A stretch of 64,000 bases of DNA from assembly GCA_023213315.1 (NCBI GenBank), contig JAKCPI010009480.1, positions 1-64,000 of the forward strand, read 5' to 3'. Positions 1 through 9,639 of the stretch are shown here, piece after piece (position 1 is the first letter of the stretch; every line of letters begins with the position of its first letter). The translations under genes were made by a program, and so were the position numbers. Origin of the DNA: Euborellia annulipes. Lineage: Eukaryota > Arthropoda > Insecta > Dermaptera > Anisolabididae. The notes under the pieces were generated by a model. That model had not been told where the DNA came from and did not search any database. It was given only the letters and a program-made list of their open reading frames with translations.

Positions 1-91
1 TTTCATTAAATTTTTATAAATATATGGGGCCTATGCCGGCTCGGGGCCTGGGGCGGACCGCCCCCCTCGCCCCCCCCTCGGTACGCCACTG
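1..91. mobile_element. hAT-like element, one end only
   Basis: The window opens inside a very G/C-rich block that ends in GTACGCCACTG, the reverse complement of a CAGTGGCGTAC terminus. The complete hAT-like elements at 15320-16821 and 41140-41404 start the same way (CAGTGGCG), and the first of these also has G/C runs next to its terminus. The other end lies before the window, so the target-site duplication cannot be checked. Confidence 0.55.
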
Positions 92-1026
92 AGTTAAATA
101 CTGGCACTACCATATAATTATAGATTTTGAATAAATGGACCCTGTTACGCATGAGTGTGTCAAGCTCCAGCTACCGAGATTTGAGAAAATTAACATTAAA
201 GTTTTTTTTTTTTTCATTGGATTTATATATAATTTTTTTTGTCAATTTTGCAAGTAACATTAAATATAAATTTTTTTAGGACATATTTAATAAAAAATAC
301 TATTAATTATAGCATTTGAAACAATATTCGGTGCTTAACTCAATTTTTAATTTTTTGACGCTTGACCCACTATTGCATAACAGGGTCCAAATATTAGATA
401 AGCAGTTTCCAATCTTAATTTTATTACACCTCCCCCGAAAAAAAATTTCTTCGCTTCCACACATATTTTTTTAAATTTTTTAATAGAGGTTAAAAAAAAA
501 TAATAATAAAAAAACTTTATTAGAAAAAAAAACAAAACTACAATTACCCGAATAATAACAATGTGTTGGCTCCCTCCCCGGTTGGAAATTATTTATATAG
601 ACCATATTTCATTCATAATTTATTTAAATCAAATATCAGATAACTTTTTATTTTTTTATTTTTAGTAGTATAAATAGATTCTTATATAGAAAATCTTTCC
701 AATAAATTTCATTCAATCATCAATTAAAGATAGTTCAATTCAAATCAATATAAGAATTTTTTTATTAAATTTTATTGTTAGGAATTAAAATTTTTCTTTA
801 CAATTTCAACAAGTTAAGTCATCTCAATTTGATGCCTTTGATTTAGGTTTGAATGAATACTGACTTGATAATTTAAAAATTTAGTACATTATTTATGTAA
901 CACTCTATACATTTACATTACATTAGGCAATACTTATATAAAGAAAATAGATAGTCAAAGATTTTTTTTAAATTAAATCAATTTCCCTAATATAAAGTAT
1001 TATTAAACAATTTTTCTTATATAAAA
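92..1026. other. AT-rich spacer, no gene seen
   Basis: Poly-T and poly-A runs and short frames only. The short open frames on either strand are low-complexity Phe/Lys/Tyr strings, and I see no splice-bounded GC-richer block. Confidence 0.6.
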
Positions 1027-1185
1027 CTAGACGCAAAGCCCCGCCTTCGGCGGGGCCTTCCGTCTAGCGGGGGCTGCGCCCCTGGACCCCCTTGCTCGCC
1101 TTCTTGAAAATTGTGGATTTCTAAAACATATACATATATACATACCGGTACATACATTTTCCCTTTTCATTTTTATATATAGAGA
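1027..1185 (-). mobile_element. miniature Helitron-like element
   Basis: Read on the minus strand, the unit starts TCTCTATATATAAAAATG at 1185 and ends CTAG at 1030-1027, followed by T. Just inside the 3' end is an 8-bp G/C hairpin (1056-1038, GCCCCGCC with loop GAA), separated from CTAG by seven bases. A TC start, a terminal hairpin and a CTRR end without terminal inverted repeats are the diagnostic Helitron layout. At about 159 bp it has no coding capacity. The inner GGGTCCAGGGG/AGCCCC module recurs near 6206-6240 and 16735-16765. Confidence 0.65.
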
Positions 1186-1560
1186 CTATTTTAACGGCTA
1201 ATTATTCATGAACTTAAGATTTTTTGTGAATCATATCCTTTCCGGGACTCTCCCGATACACAAACAAAAAATTTACGCCGATATTTTAGAATTCAAAATG
1301 TAAATAAATAACAAATCGTAAACATGGGTAAATATTTATATTTTGTTACCGTGGCAACCATTTCTCCTAATTTTTATTTTTTTCTTATTTTAACGGTTAA
1401 TTACTGATTAACTTATTGTTATTTGTGAAACAAAACATGTCCGGGATTCTCACAAACATACACAGAAAATTTCATCATAATTGGTTCAATCGTTTAGGAG
1501 GAGTTCAGTCACATACACACGTACAGAAGAATTATATATATAAAGAAAAAGATAAGATAT
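1186..1560 (+). repeat. R2 dispersed repeat, copy 1
   Basis: This block recurs nearly identically at 6336-6690 (same strand) and 6170-5810 (opposite strand). It carries a degenerate X-box-like GTTACCGTGGCAAC near 1346 and ends with a conserved run around TTTCATCATAATTGGTTCAAT and ACATACACACGTACAG. The 91-codon frame over its end (1416-1691) is repeat-derived and not a gene. Confidence 0.7.
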
Positions 1561-1675
1561 TATTGAAGATCAATGACCACTGGGGCTTAAAACCATCCTC
1601 CTACCCTAACTCTCTTGAAAAATATACCTTAAATAGAATAAATTTATTTATTATATTATTTTTTTTATTTTTCAG

Positions 1676-1791
1676 ATGGCAAACAGTGTAAGAAGAGTCA
1701 TCGCCAGCCTTCACTTCTCATCAACCTGCTAGCTGCTCCTGTCTTCAGGGCTCAAACTGCGCTTCCAGTACCTGCAGTACAACTAAGGCTT
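1676..1791 (+). other. candidate exon of a plus-strand transcript
   Basis: A T-rich tract ending TTTTTCAG precedes position 1676, and a TT|GTAAAT donor follows 1791. Between them the sequence is clearly GC-richer than its AT-rich surroundings. One frame (starting at the third base) is open throughout, while the ATG at 1676 opens only 18 codons. The donor is weaker than those of the exons downstream. Coding status is unresolved. The exon could belong to a protein gene starting upstream of the window or to a non-coding RNA. Confidence 0.4.
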
Positions 1792-1965
1792 GTAAATTTT
1801 TATTAGCGGGGCGCAGAGCTAGATATATTTAGGTTTTTTCAAAATTTCTTTTTCTTTTTGATTCGACTTCAATAACTTATTTTAGATAGATTAAAAAATA
1901 AAAATAGGATGTATTAATATTTTCTTTCTCCATTCCAGGATCCCTAATTTAACCATTTTTTTCAG

Positions 1966-2015
1966 AGCCCCAATTCATCGATTGAAGACATCGTGGGATA
2001 ACAATGGATGTGTAT
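1966..2015 (+). other. candidate exon of a plus-strand transcript
   Basis: The acceptor CATTTTTTTCAG and the strong donor TAT|GTAAGT bound a 50-base block. One frame gives APIHRLKTSWDNNGCV. Its end phase does not fit the frame preferred in the next exon (3548-3611), so either this RNA is non-coding or an exon is missing between them. Confidence 0.4.
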
Positions 2016-3129
2016 GTAAGTAGGTTTACTTGTAAAATTTGTATTCTATTACGAATGCAAATTAAAACATCCACCGTGGGACATCATCTTCATGAGACAA
2101 AACAAAGTGTTTAGCTTTTAGGTTTATCAGTCATAGGAAGGATATGTGTATTGGGGTATCTCTTCATCTCTTTCTATCTTTTTTTCTTTTTCAGCTTATT
2201 TTAAATGTTAAATACACATATTCCTTTAAGTTAGATATACTACATTATATAGAATCTAGGGGGAGATAAAACATTTCTGCGCTCACGCTTTCTTTTTTTG
2301 GGGGGAGGCGGGGGGGATCTAGGCCTCAGGATCCTCTGAGTATCAAGTGAATGTTTTTCGATTGGGGAATGATGTTCTTATACTGGCATAGGTGTTGTTA
2401 TTCTTTCCCCATTGTTTCCCAATAGGACGGCAGTGATTGGGGCACTGCAAAGTTAGGTGATTAGGATAGGGACTTCCAGAAAAGAATGTCTATTCCCTAA
2501 TTGAATGATGTTCAGGAGAAAAAAGAGGATTCTCTATTAACGCGTTTTTATGCAAGAAAGATTATCTAAATCTTTCAATCGAAAACCGGTCGTCCACTGG
2601 ATTCTTGGCCTGAATGTTTTAGTAGAGGGTAGGTTAGAGGCGGAGTGGTGCGCTCTGGATAGGATAGGTGTTGTTTAGCTTTTTTATACATTCCAACCCT
2701 CACCATACTCTTACTGAGGCATTCAGGTCCTTGACTCCGGTCTTGTACTTACCGGGATTCGCATCCTAACACCGTTTTTTCTATTTTCATTTCTTCTTCA
2801 ACTTTACCTGGGTGTGGGCGCGTTTCACCGTTCCGTTATCGATAACTTTTTTGAAATATAGACTTACCTGTCTATCGGGAGTGTTCGTGTTTCGCGATCG
2901 TCTCAAGAAAGAAGAGGCTCTCCACGGAAGAGTTAGGTGGCCAACTGAGCCACAGAGGGGATTGGGTGTAGGTTAGATTTGAAGACAGAAGACTTGGGTT
3001 TCTGCGAGTACTTCTTCAAGGTAACTAATTTTTAATATACAGTATATAAAAGGAATTTGAAAAAAACAGCTGATTATTAATGAAATATCATTGACAATAC
3101 TACTAACCAATTATTATATAATTCAATGA
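2016..3129. other. intergenic or intronic, moderately GC-rich, no gene seen
   Basis: From about 2280 to 3020 the sequence is less AT-rich than its surroundings and holds a G-run (2300-2317). I found no long frame or convincing exon pair. It may be a decayed transposon or a long transcript exon. Confidence 0.4.
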
Positions 3130-3188
3130 TATAAAAAGAGAATGCAGCCAATAATAAAAAGCATCTATTTTGTTAACACTCTTTTCGG

Positions 3189-3223
3189 AACGTTTCGGCT
3201 ATGATCAACAAAGCCATCTTCAG
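3189..3223 (-). ncRNA. hammerhead ribozyme core, left arm
   Basis: On the minus strand: CUGAAGA (3223-3217), then stem II GGCU/AGCC closed by an 11-base loop, then GAAAC and the triplet GUU at 3191-3189. All universally conserved core positions of the hammerhead family (CUGANGA and GAAA) are present. The predicted stem I is weak (2 bp). Confidence 0.6.
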
Positions 3224-3306
3224 CCCTCCAAGCTAGAAATATATACATACATTCATTAAATAATTTTTTGTTAATAAATCGTCATAATAGTAGCTAGCTT
3301 GGAGGG

Positions 3307-3341
3307 CTGAAGATGGCTTTGTTGATCATAGCCGAAACGTT
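3307..3341 (+). ncRNA. hammerhead ribozyme core, right arm
   Basis: CUGAAGA at 3307-3313, stem II GGCU (3315-3318) pairing with AGCC, then GAAAC and GUU at 3334-3341. This is the mirror copy of the core at 3223-3189. Stem I would begin GG/CC only, so activity is uncertain. Confidence 0.6.
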
Positions 3342-3547
3342 CCGAAATAAAGAGTGTTAACAAAATAGATGCTTTTTATTATTGGCTGCATCCTCTTTTT
3401 ATAAAATTAATCTAATTGTATAACAGCCAGAATTCGATATATATTATATATTTCATTTTTCTATTCTCTCAATATTTTTTTCAAATTCCACTTTTAATAA
3501 TAATAATAATATTTATTTAATATTTATAATTTTCTCCTTTGTTTCAG

Positions 3548-3611
3548 ATGGGTGGTTGGGAGTGGGGGCTGCACTTCGGCGTTCTTGGAATGCAACCAAG
3601 TGAATTCTTCA
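3548..3611 (+). CDS. candidate internal coding exon, unknown protein
   Basis: The acceptor CTCCTTTGTTTCAG and the donor TTCA|GTACGT are both strong, and the 64-base block is far GC-richer than its flanks. Read from its second base, it encodes WVVGSGGCTSAFLECNQ and more, and ends in phase 0. The exons at 5543-5611 and 18113-18171 then continue in frame. The ATG at its first base gives a frame that meets a stop in the next exon. The open frame over three short exons is only modest evidence of coding. A spliced non-coding RNA remains possible. Confidence 0.5.
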
Positions 3612-3887
3612 GTACGTAAATATTTAATTAAATCCATTCAAAATAATTACTCAAAGATATAAGAAAAATATTATTTTCTTTTTTTTTAGTCAAGGGCATC
3701 ATTATAAAAATTTAGAAATATTATTTCTCATCATTCTTAATGCCGTGGTGGCATGAAAATTTCAAGTTAAAATAAATAGAAAAGCATAACAAGAAAACAG
3801 TGACTTTGATAAATCGGATCTAAAACGTCAACTCAAATAAATAAATATATTTTTATTTTGATAAATAAAATAAAATATCAAATCTTA

Positions 3888-4883
3888 GGGTGCGTACACA
3901 CCTGCGCTCTGCTCCGCTCGCGAGCACCATGTTCGTTAGATGTGTACGGGTTTTGAGATGCTCGCGAGCTGCTCGAGAGTCGCTCGCGAGCTGCTCGCCG
4001 CGATCCATCTCCTGTCGGCTTTTTCGACAAACCCTTTGATGGTTCGCGGCTCAGATTTGGACGGCGCGCTGCGGTGCCGCGAGCGGCTCGCGAGCAAAAT
4101 ATAAAATAGACCTACTTTTAGCCTTTATAAGTCTTCTCTAAATCATTATTTAAATATTTTTTTTTAATATTATCATCTTCTATGTCTCTCAGAGACCAGG
4201 GAGGTTAATTATATGTATATTATTTCCTTAAAATATAGGCCTATGATGATTTTATATAGTATTTTTTAAGTAAATTTTAATATCAGTTTTCAATAAATGA
4301 AGAATTAATCAAATATTTTCAAAGGATCGGGTTTAATTAAAAAAAAAATTATATAAAATATAAATTGATATTAAAATTTATTATTTTTATATTAAATAGA
4401 CTTGACAAATAATCTCTGACATTCGAGTAAAATTCTTATATTGACCGCTTATTTGTTGCGACCTCAAGTCCATCACAATTTCACTACCCTTCTGTTTTTT
4501 AAATAGATTAGTACACCACCAACGTCGTTGTCTCCTTTTCTTTTTTGACAAACTTGCCATTAGCAAAAAAGCACCACTCATAACCGAAACGGCAAGAGCG
4601 TTTTCTCTATCTCGCCTCAGAGACATTATTATCTACACCAAATAATAATTAGTTTAAATGTTTTTTATTAGTAATTAGGCGCGCTCAGCAACACAATCTA
4701 TTTGCGATTAATAATTATAAATAATTAATAATAAAAATTCCAAATTAATTAAAATGTTCGTGGCTTTTCTTTGGATCGCGGCAGGTTCGTCAAAATGAAT
4801 AATTTCAATGAAAATGGAACGAGCAACGAACACGAGCCGCGAACTGCTCGCGAGCGGAGCAGAGCGCAGGTGTGTACGCACCC
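3888..4883 (-). mobile_element. PIF/Harbinger-type DNA transposon, defective
   Basis: Terminal inverted repeats of about 40 bp (GGGTGCGTACACACCTGCGC at the left, its complement at the right) are flanked by the 3-bp direct repeat TTA (3885-3887 and 4884-4886). TWA duplications are typical of PIF/Harbinger. Sub-terminal CGCTCGCGAGC palindromes are numerous. The inside keeps a transposase N-terminal remnant on the minus strand (4626-4387) and is otherwise AT-rich, so the roughly 1-kb element is a deletion derivative that depends on a full-length relative. Confidence 0.8.
4387..4626 (-). pseudogene. N-terminal remnant of a PIF/Harbinger (HARBI1-like) transposase
   Basis: The 79-codon frame inside the element at 3888-4883 contains RRQRRWWCTNLFKKQKG followed by MDLRSQQISGQYKNFTRMS. 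The HARBI1-like family typically opens with a basic RRxWW segment and, some 20 to 30 residues later, a YKNFTRMS-type motif ahead of the DDE nuclease. The frame stops shortly after that motif, so the catalytic DDE region is wholly missing. Start at the ATG at 4626-4624. It cannot be an active nuclease. It could still produce a short DNA-binding-like fragment if transcribed. Confidence 0.7.
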
Positions 4884-5211
4884 TTAAGTAGGCCTATTAA
4901 TTTTTTTTTTTTAATCACGCTAATTTCTTGATATTAATTTTTAAATTTATTTTTTTTTTTTAGGTGGCACCTCAAAAAGAATAAACAAACAAAATAAGAA
5001 AATATTCACTCAATTTTCACTATATCATGTCGCCATATTATTCCCTCTAATAAAGTGAAATAATTAAGAAAAATTATATTCAAATATAAACATCAATGAA
5101 CTTCTTGATAGCAATATAAGAATTGGGCAAATTTATCATTGATCCTCAATATCTTAATGAATCTTTAAAAATCATCTTGCATCAATCAAACTCTACAATC
5201 AGCCATAAACA

Positions 5212-5467
5212 TCATGATTTGCCCAAGAACACTTTTGGAGGATAGGGAGGGCTGTAAGGGGAGATGTGGAGGCCCTTTAAAGAAAAATCAACTTGAGAAA
5301 CAGGTATGTTGATCTTGGCATCATTGTTACCTTTTGACAAGTGAGACAGATTATTAAAGATATCCTTTTTTGCAGATTTGACCACTGCAACTGGAATAAG
5401 CTGAATTGAAAAGGGAATCCGTCGAATGACCTCAACTCCTTCTGAAGGTGAATATTTTAGGCTTCTA
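5212..5467 (-). CDS. candidate last exon of the minus-strand gene
   Basis: On the minus strand an acceptor ATTATTCTCAG precedes position 5467, and the frame runs 84 codons to TGA at 5214-5212. The previous exon (9591-9227) ends with two bases of a codon and this block supplies the third, so the frame continues as SRSLKYSPSEG and ends PYPPKVFLGKS. The peptide looks protein-like (IPFSIQLIPVAVVKSAKKD), but its codons are more A/T-ending than those of the upstream exons. It may therefore be a chance phase match or old repeat sequence. No domain recognised. Confidence 0.4.
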
Positions 5468-5542
5468 CTGAGAATAATCACATAAACATACAAATTCATA
5501 AATTTAATATCTGTTTTTAATTTTTATTTATTTTTTTTTTAG

Positions 5543-5611
5543 AATTTGAGAACTTCAGCAAAGGCAGCATCGGCAGCAAAGGAAATTTTTGCCTGGCTTG
5601 GAGAGAATAGG
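5543..5611 (+). CDS. candidate internal coding exon, unknown protein
   Basis: A poly-T tract ending TTTAG precedes the exon and a consensus donor AGG|GTGAGT follows. The 69 bases make 23 whole codons (NLRTSAKAASAAKEIFAWLG and ENR), in frame with both the 3548-3611 exon and the 18113-18171 exon. The Ala/Lys-rich stretch would form a helix. Like its partners it stands out as GC-rich in AT-rich DNA. It lies only 75 bases from the minus-strand candidate exon at 5467-5212, so the two transcription units interleave. Confidence 0.5.
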
Positions 5612-5697
5612 GTGAGTTATGCAAACAGGATTTTTTTAGCCTGCGGCTTCTTGTCGTGAAACGAGAATATCTTTCATTTTAAGTCTGTGTTAAAGAT

Positions 5698-5719
5698 TCG
5701 TTGTTGTTGTTGTTGTTGT
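5698..5719 (+). repeat. (GTT)n microsatellite
   Basis: About seven perfect GTT units in the intron after the 5543-5611 exon. Confidence 0.9.
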
Positions 5720-5989
5720 GTTTATCTATAGGTGTTTACTAATCTTGAGCTAGTTCGCTTTGTTTAGATCTCTTGATTTGTTTTTACTTTCTCTTACCTA
5801 TTCTTTATATATATAATTCTTCTGTACGTGTGTATGTGACTGAACTCCTCCTAAACGACTGAACCGATTTTAATGAAATTTTTTGTGTATGTTTGTGAGA
5901 GTCCCGGACAGGTTTTGTTTCACAAATAACAATAAGTTAATGAGTAATTAACCGTTAAAATAAGAAAAAAATAAAAATTAGGAGAAATA

Positions 5990-6003
5990 GTTGCCATGGT
6001 AAC
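5990..6003 (+). promoter_or_regulatory. X-box-like palindrome in R2
   Basis: GTTGCCATGGTAAC matches the RFX-factor X-box consensus (GTTNCCATGGNAAC). It is carried by a repeat, so function is inference only. Confidence 0.35.
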
Positions 6004-6485
6004 AAAATATAAATATTTACCCATGTTTACGATATTTTTTTATTTATTTACATTTTGAATTCTAAAATATTGGCGTAAATTTGTCTGTGTACCGGGAGAG
6101 TCCCGGAAAGGATATGATTCAGAAAAAAATCTTAAGTTCATGAATAATTAATTAACCATTAAAATAATCTCTATATATAAAAATGGAAAGGGAAAAATGC
6201 TTGTAGGGGGGGTGCGCCCCCTGGACCCCCCTTGCTCGCCATTGAAAATTGTGGATTTCTATAAAACGATATACATATATACATACCGGTACATACATTT
6301 TCCCTTTTCATTTTTATATATAGAGATTATTTTAACGGTTAATTATTCATGAACTGAAGATTTTTTGTGAATCATATCCTTTCCGGGACTCTCCCGGTAC
6401 ACAGACAAAAAATTTACGCCGATATTTTAGAATTCAAAATGTAAATAAATAAAAAATCGTAAACATGGGTAAATATTTATATTTT

Positions 6486-6499
6486 GTTACCATGGCAAC
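6486..6499 (-). promoter_or_regulatory. X-box-like palindrome in R2
   Basis: GTTACCATGGCAAC, the mirror-arm counterpart of the site at 5990-6003. Confidence 0.35.
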
Positions 6500-7217
6500 T
6501 ATTTCTCCTAATTTTTATTTTTTTCTTATTTTACCGGTTAATTACTCATTAACTTATTGTTATTTGTGAAACAAAACCTGTCCGGGATTCTCACAAACAT
6601 ACACAAAAAATTTCATCAAAATCGGTTCAGTCGTTTAGGAGGAGTTCAGTCACATACACACGTACAGAAGAATTATATATAAAGAAGATAAGATATATAG
6701 AGAGAGAAAGTATTGGATTCATGTCAAAAATTCGATGTCGAGATTTTGATGGATATACACGTTTTGAGGTCCCCTGAATCCAAAAAAGTGGTTTTCGCGA
6801 CATGGTCTGTCTGTGTGTGTGTGTGGGGGGGGGTGTGTGTGTGTCTGGGTTCAATTTTAAGCATGAAGGAATTGAGCTAAGAGGCTGAAATGTTATTTTT
6901 AAGTTAAACACCCCCCGGGAGCGTGAAAATAAGCTTTTAATCAAAATCGGCCAGAGAGTACTAGTACTTTACTGATGTACTTTTTCAGTTTTTTTCGATT
7001 TTCTCAAAATTCGCTCTAACGATTTTGATTAAAATTCATAAATCAATTATTTTTTAGATGCTCTTTCTAATGTATATTCTCATTTTGCTCTCAAAATTGT
7101 TTGAAGCATGCTTTACTCTTGTACTTCATAGGGAAAGATAGGAGAAATGGTTGTCATGGTAACAAAATATAAATATTTTTCTGTTTATGAATTTTATATC
7201 TTTTTTTTTTTTTTTTT

Positions 7218-7768
7218 GCCCCCGGGTGTGGCGTAGTAGGTAGCGTGCCTACCTCCTATACCAAACGTCGCGGGTTCGGACCCAGGCAGTCCGATGATTT
7301 TATTTAAGCCATTTGGATACCAGATGGCTCAAATAGAAATGCCTCAACCCACAATAGATAATATATATTACAACGGTTATCGTCAAAGTCTTAAATGGCG
7401 TAAGTTGCCGAAAAGACTGTGTGAATGTGTGTGTGAGTGTGAGTGTGAATGAGAAAAAAGTGTGAATGTTTAAAAAAAAAAAAAAAAAAAAATATCTTTT
7501 TTTTTTTTAAACATTCACACTTTTTCCTCATTCACACTCACATTCATACACACATTCACACAGTCTTTTCGGCAACTTAGGCCATTTAAGACTTTAGACG
7601 ATAACCGTTATTTAAGAATTTATCTATTATTGGGATCCAGGCATTCTTATTTAAGCCATTTGGTATCCAAATGGCTTAAATAAAATAATCGGACTGCCTG
7701 GGGTCCGAACCCGAGACGTTTGGTATACGAGGTGAGCACGCTAACCTCTACACCAAACCCCTAGGGCA
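7218..7768. mobile_element. SINE1 inverted dimer
   Basis: A plus-strand SINE1 (7218 to its poly-A near 7492) is joined tail to tail to a minus-strand SINE1 (poly-T near 7500 to the head end at 7768). Heads carry tRNA-like A and B boxes (GTGGCGTAGTAGGTAGC and GGGTTCGGACCC). The flanks share an AATTTTATATCTT-like direct repeat (about 7189-7201 and 7769-7781), suggesting that the pair sits in a single R1 target. Confidence 0.8.
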
Positions 7769-7872
7769 ATTTTATATCTTGAATTCTACTATATTGGCGG
7801 AAACTAAATATAAATCTGGTGTGACTGGCGCACAGCACACAACTTTCTCTTACCTTCGGTAATCGAGAAATG

Positions 7873-7886
7873 GTTGCCATGGTAAC
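7873..7886 (+). promoter_or_regulatory. X-box-like palindrome in R1
   Basis: GTTGCCATGGTAAC, a full match to the RFX X-box consensus, at the usual place in R1 some 150 bases before its terminal hairpin. Confidence 0.35.
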
Positions 7887-8045
7887 CAAATATAAAAATT
7901 TTCCCATACTTATAAATTTTACATCTGAATTCATATGTTCCGTACTATCGGAAACTAAATATATGTCGACACAAAAAATCTGGTGTGACAAGCACAGAAC
8001 ACAACTTTCGATTACGGAAGGTAAGAGAAAGTTGTGTGCTGTGTG

Positions 8046-8935
8046 CTGTTTAATAAAAGGCTTTAAATTTTTTTTTTTTTTTTGTTAAAAAAAAAAAAAA
8101 AAAAAAAATTAAAATAAAATGAAACTTTTACTGAAAAAAAATTTAAAATATCCAAAAAGTTTTAAATATGCAACTTTATGCAATATTGACCAAATATGCA
8201 AAAATATGCAATATAGAATTTGAACCCTAGCTCCAAGGGGGCATGATTCGGATAGAAAATTGGTTTTCAGTGACGTACCTATTAGCAAATAGAATATGCA
8301 ATTGCATAGGAATCCGGGCTCTAGTTATGATGAAAAATAAATTGGGATATTTATAAATAACATTCAAACTTAATAAAAGATTTTTCGAATTTTTGTTTCT
8401 CGTTTATTAACTTTTTTTAAATTAGAGATGTTCGGATAAGTATCGATAAGTCAATTAATTGATAAACTTTTTCATTTATTCGCTAAAGATTAATTAGTTC
8501 AACGAACTGATCATCCGACCAATTATTAAATTGATTTTTGATAGAAACCAAATGTTTTTTGAGGAAGGTTAATAAAAGATCCTCCGCATCCCATCTTATT
8601 AAAAAGGATTTGAACTCATTTAGTATTAAAATTACTAACTAAATGATTCCTTTAATTTTTAAAACATACATATTTAATTTGATAATTAACTAGTTGCTGA
8701 AAATATAGCCCAGTGAAGATCTGGTACCTTTTCATGTGGACCGTCACATATATAGGTTAAGAGAAAGTAAAAAATTTAATAATTAAATCTCAAAATTATT
8801 TTACTATTATTAATCCTATATATTAAATTTCAATTCGTCGCTGTTATTGTATTTTACATGAAAATTGATTTTTTTACAAATTGTACGTATTTGAACCTAA
8901 GAGCTATAAATTATTTTACTTTAAAAACTAAGAAT
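8046..8935. other. AT-rich spacer, no gene seen
   Basis: Long T and A runs at 8069-8108, then unstructured AT-rich sequence. No supported exon. Confidence 0.6.
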
Positions 8936-9103
8936 ATGGGTCGTTTTGATAACTTACCTACCCCAACATTAAAATAGCCTCCCTATGGGAGAAATACTGG
9001 TGTTTGTTCTTCAGCATTAAAACAGCTGAAGGACAAACACCAGTATTTTTCCTATAGGGAGGCTATTTAATGTTGGGGTAGGTAAGTTATCAAAACGACC
9101 CAT
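8936..9103. repeat. near-perfect palindrome, unclassified
   Basis: Arms of about 78 bases (from ATGGGTCGTTTTGATAACTT to its complement at 9103) flank a short centre around 9017-9025. No hammerhead core, no readable target duplication. It lies 124 bases downstream of the minus-strand exon's donor side, inside that gene's intron. Confidence 0.8.
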
Positions 9104-9226
9104 TTATATCTAAACTGTTTCCCTTCTTCAAATTTTGAACTTTTATCGACACTTAATTGCAACAATAATTGGGAGAAATTTGTATAATGAAACTATAACA
9201 ATTCCACTTCCACATTTTAAACATAC

Positions 9227-9591
9227 CTTGAGAGTAAAGAGAGACGATCGGAACCATTGGGCGTGCTTCTGTGAGTGTTTACAAGTGTTTCCACGTTGGC
9301 AGATGCTGAGACGTTTTGCCTTTGAAGCCTGGCGATGGTAGCCCTTAGAGGGTCATGTCTTCGAAGGTTGGCGAGGAACGTTTCAGGTGTCCCCGAGGCG
9401 ATAGAATGGGGTCTGGCTTTAACTTTGCATTGGGGCCTGGATAATGGCGGAACTGACGGAGGGTCACCCCAAGAGGGAAGATATGACGATGCTGTGTCCG
9501 AACCCAGGACGTCCACATAGCACGAGGTTGACGAACTAAGGGATGGTTCACTTTCCAAATCAAATGCCAGATTACTGCTTCCGCTAAACAT
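9227..9591 (-). CDS. internal exon of the minus-strand gene, unknown protein
   Basis: The minus strand reads TTATTTCTCTGTGTAG before 9591 and CAAG|GTATGT after 9227, both excellent splice sites. The 365 bases are open throughout (121 codons plus two bases) and GC-richer than the surroundings. The phase is 0 at the start, matching the end of the exon at 21927-21433. The peptide starts MFSGSSNLAFDLESEPS, then a Ser-rich stretch (SLSSSTSCYVDVLGSD), a Pro-rich stretch (WGDPPSVPPLSRP) and a basic segment (TFLANLRRHDPLRATIARLQ) that could be helical. It looks like a largely disordered linker with one short helix. I recognise no family. It lies inside the long intron of the interleaved plus-strand unit. 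Confidence 0.8.
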
Positions 9592-9639
9592 CTACACAGA
9601 GAAATAAACACAAATCAATCAATATTTGATTAAAATCAA

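Larger units (their letters stand above)
3130..3402. repeat. inverted repeat with a hammerhead core in each arm
   Basis: The left arm (about 3130-3235) and right arm (about 3293-3402) are near-perfect reverse complements over roughly 100 bases, around a 57-base AT-rich centre. Each arm contains one hammerhead ribozyme core, pointing away from the centre. The outer 55 bases of each arm (GCATCTATTTTGTTAACACT side) also match. Confidence 0.8.
5810..6690. repeat. R2 inverted pair with a broken Helitron-like centre
   Basis: R2 in minus orientation (5810-6170) faces R2 in plus orientation (6336-6690), arms about 350 bp and nearly identical. The centre (6171-6335) has a TCTCTATATATAAAAATGG start and the GCGCCCCCTGGACCCC module also found in the miniature Helitron at 1027-1185. 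Perfect GTTGCCATGGTAAC palindromes occur in both arms. Confidence 0.75.
6690..8045 (+). repeat. R1 dispersed repeat, split by a SINE pair
   Basis: R1 begins GAGAGAAAGTATTGGATTC and has a GT-rich simple tract near 6814-6845. It carries the 12-base palindrome AGTACTAGTACT, X-box-like palindromes and, at the 3' end, a hairpin of AAATCTGGTGTGAC type. In this copy the two SINE1 units at 7218-7768 interrupt it, and two R1 3' ends lie in succession (about 7815 and 7975). No R1 copy has a conserved reading frame. The family is unclassified here. Confidence 0.75.

Noticed and set aside
1700..1800. Cys-rich reading (SCSCLQGSNCASSTC) resembling a metallothionein
   Set aside because: It needs a frame that is closed upstream within the same exon, so it is probably a chance reading.
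6627..6944. 105-codon minus-strand frame
   Set aside because: It is R2 and R1 repeat sequence, including a translated GT-rich tract (THTPPPTHTHRQ); parallel frames recur at other R1 copies.
7228..7275. tRNA gene
   Set aside because: A and B boxes are present, but the sequence does not form a full cloverleaf and recurs as the head of SINE1 in many copies.
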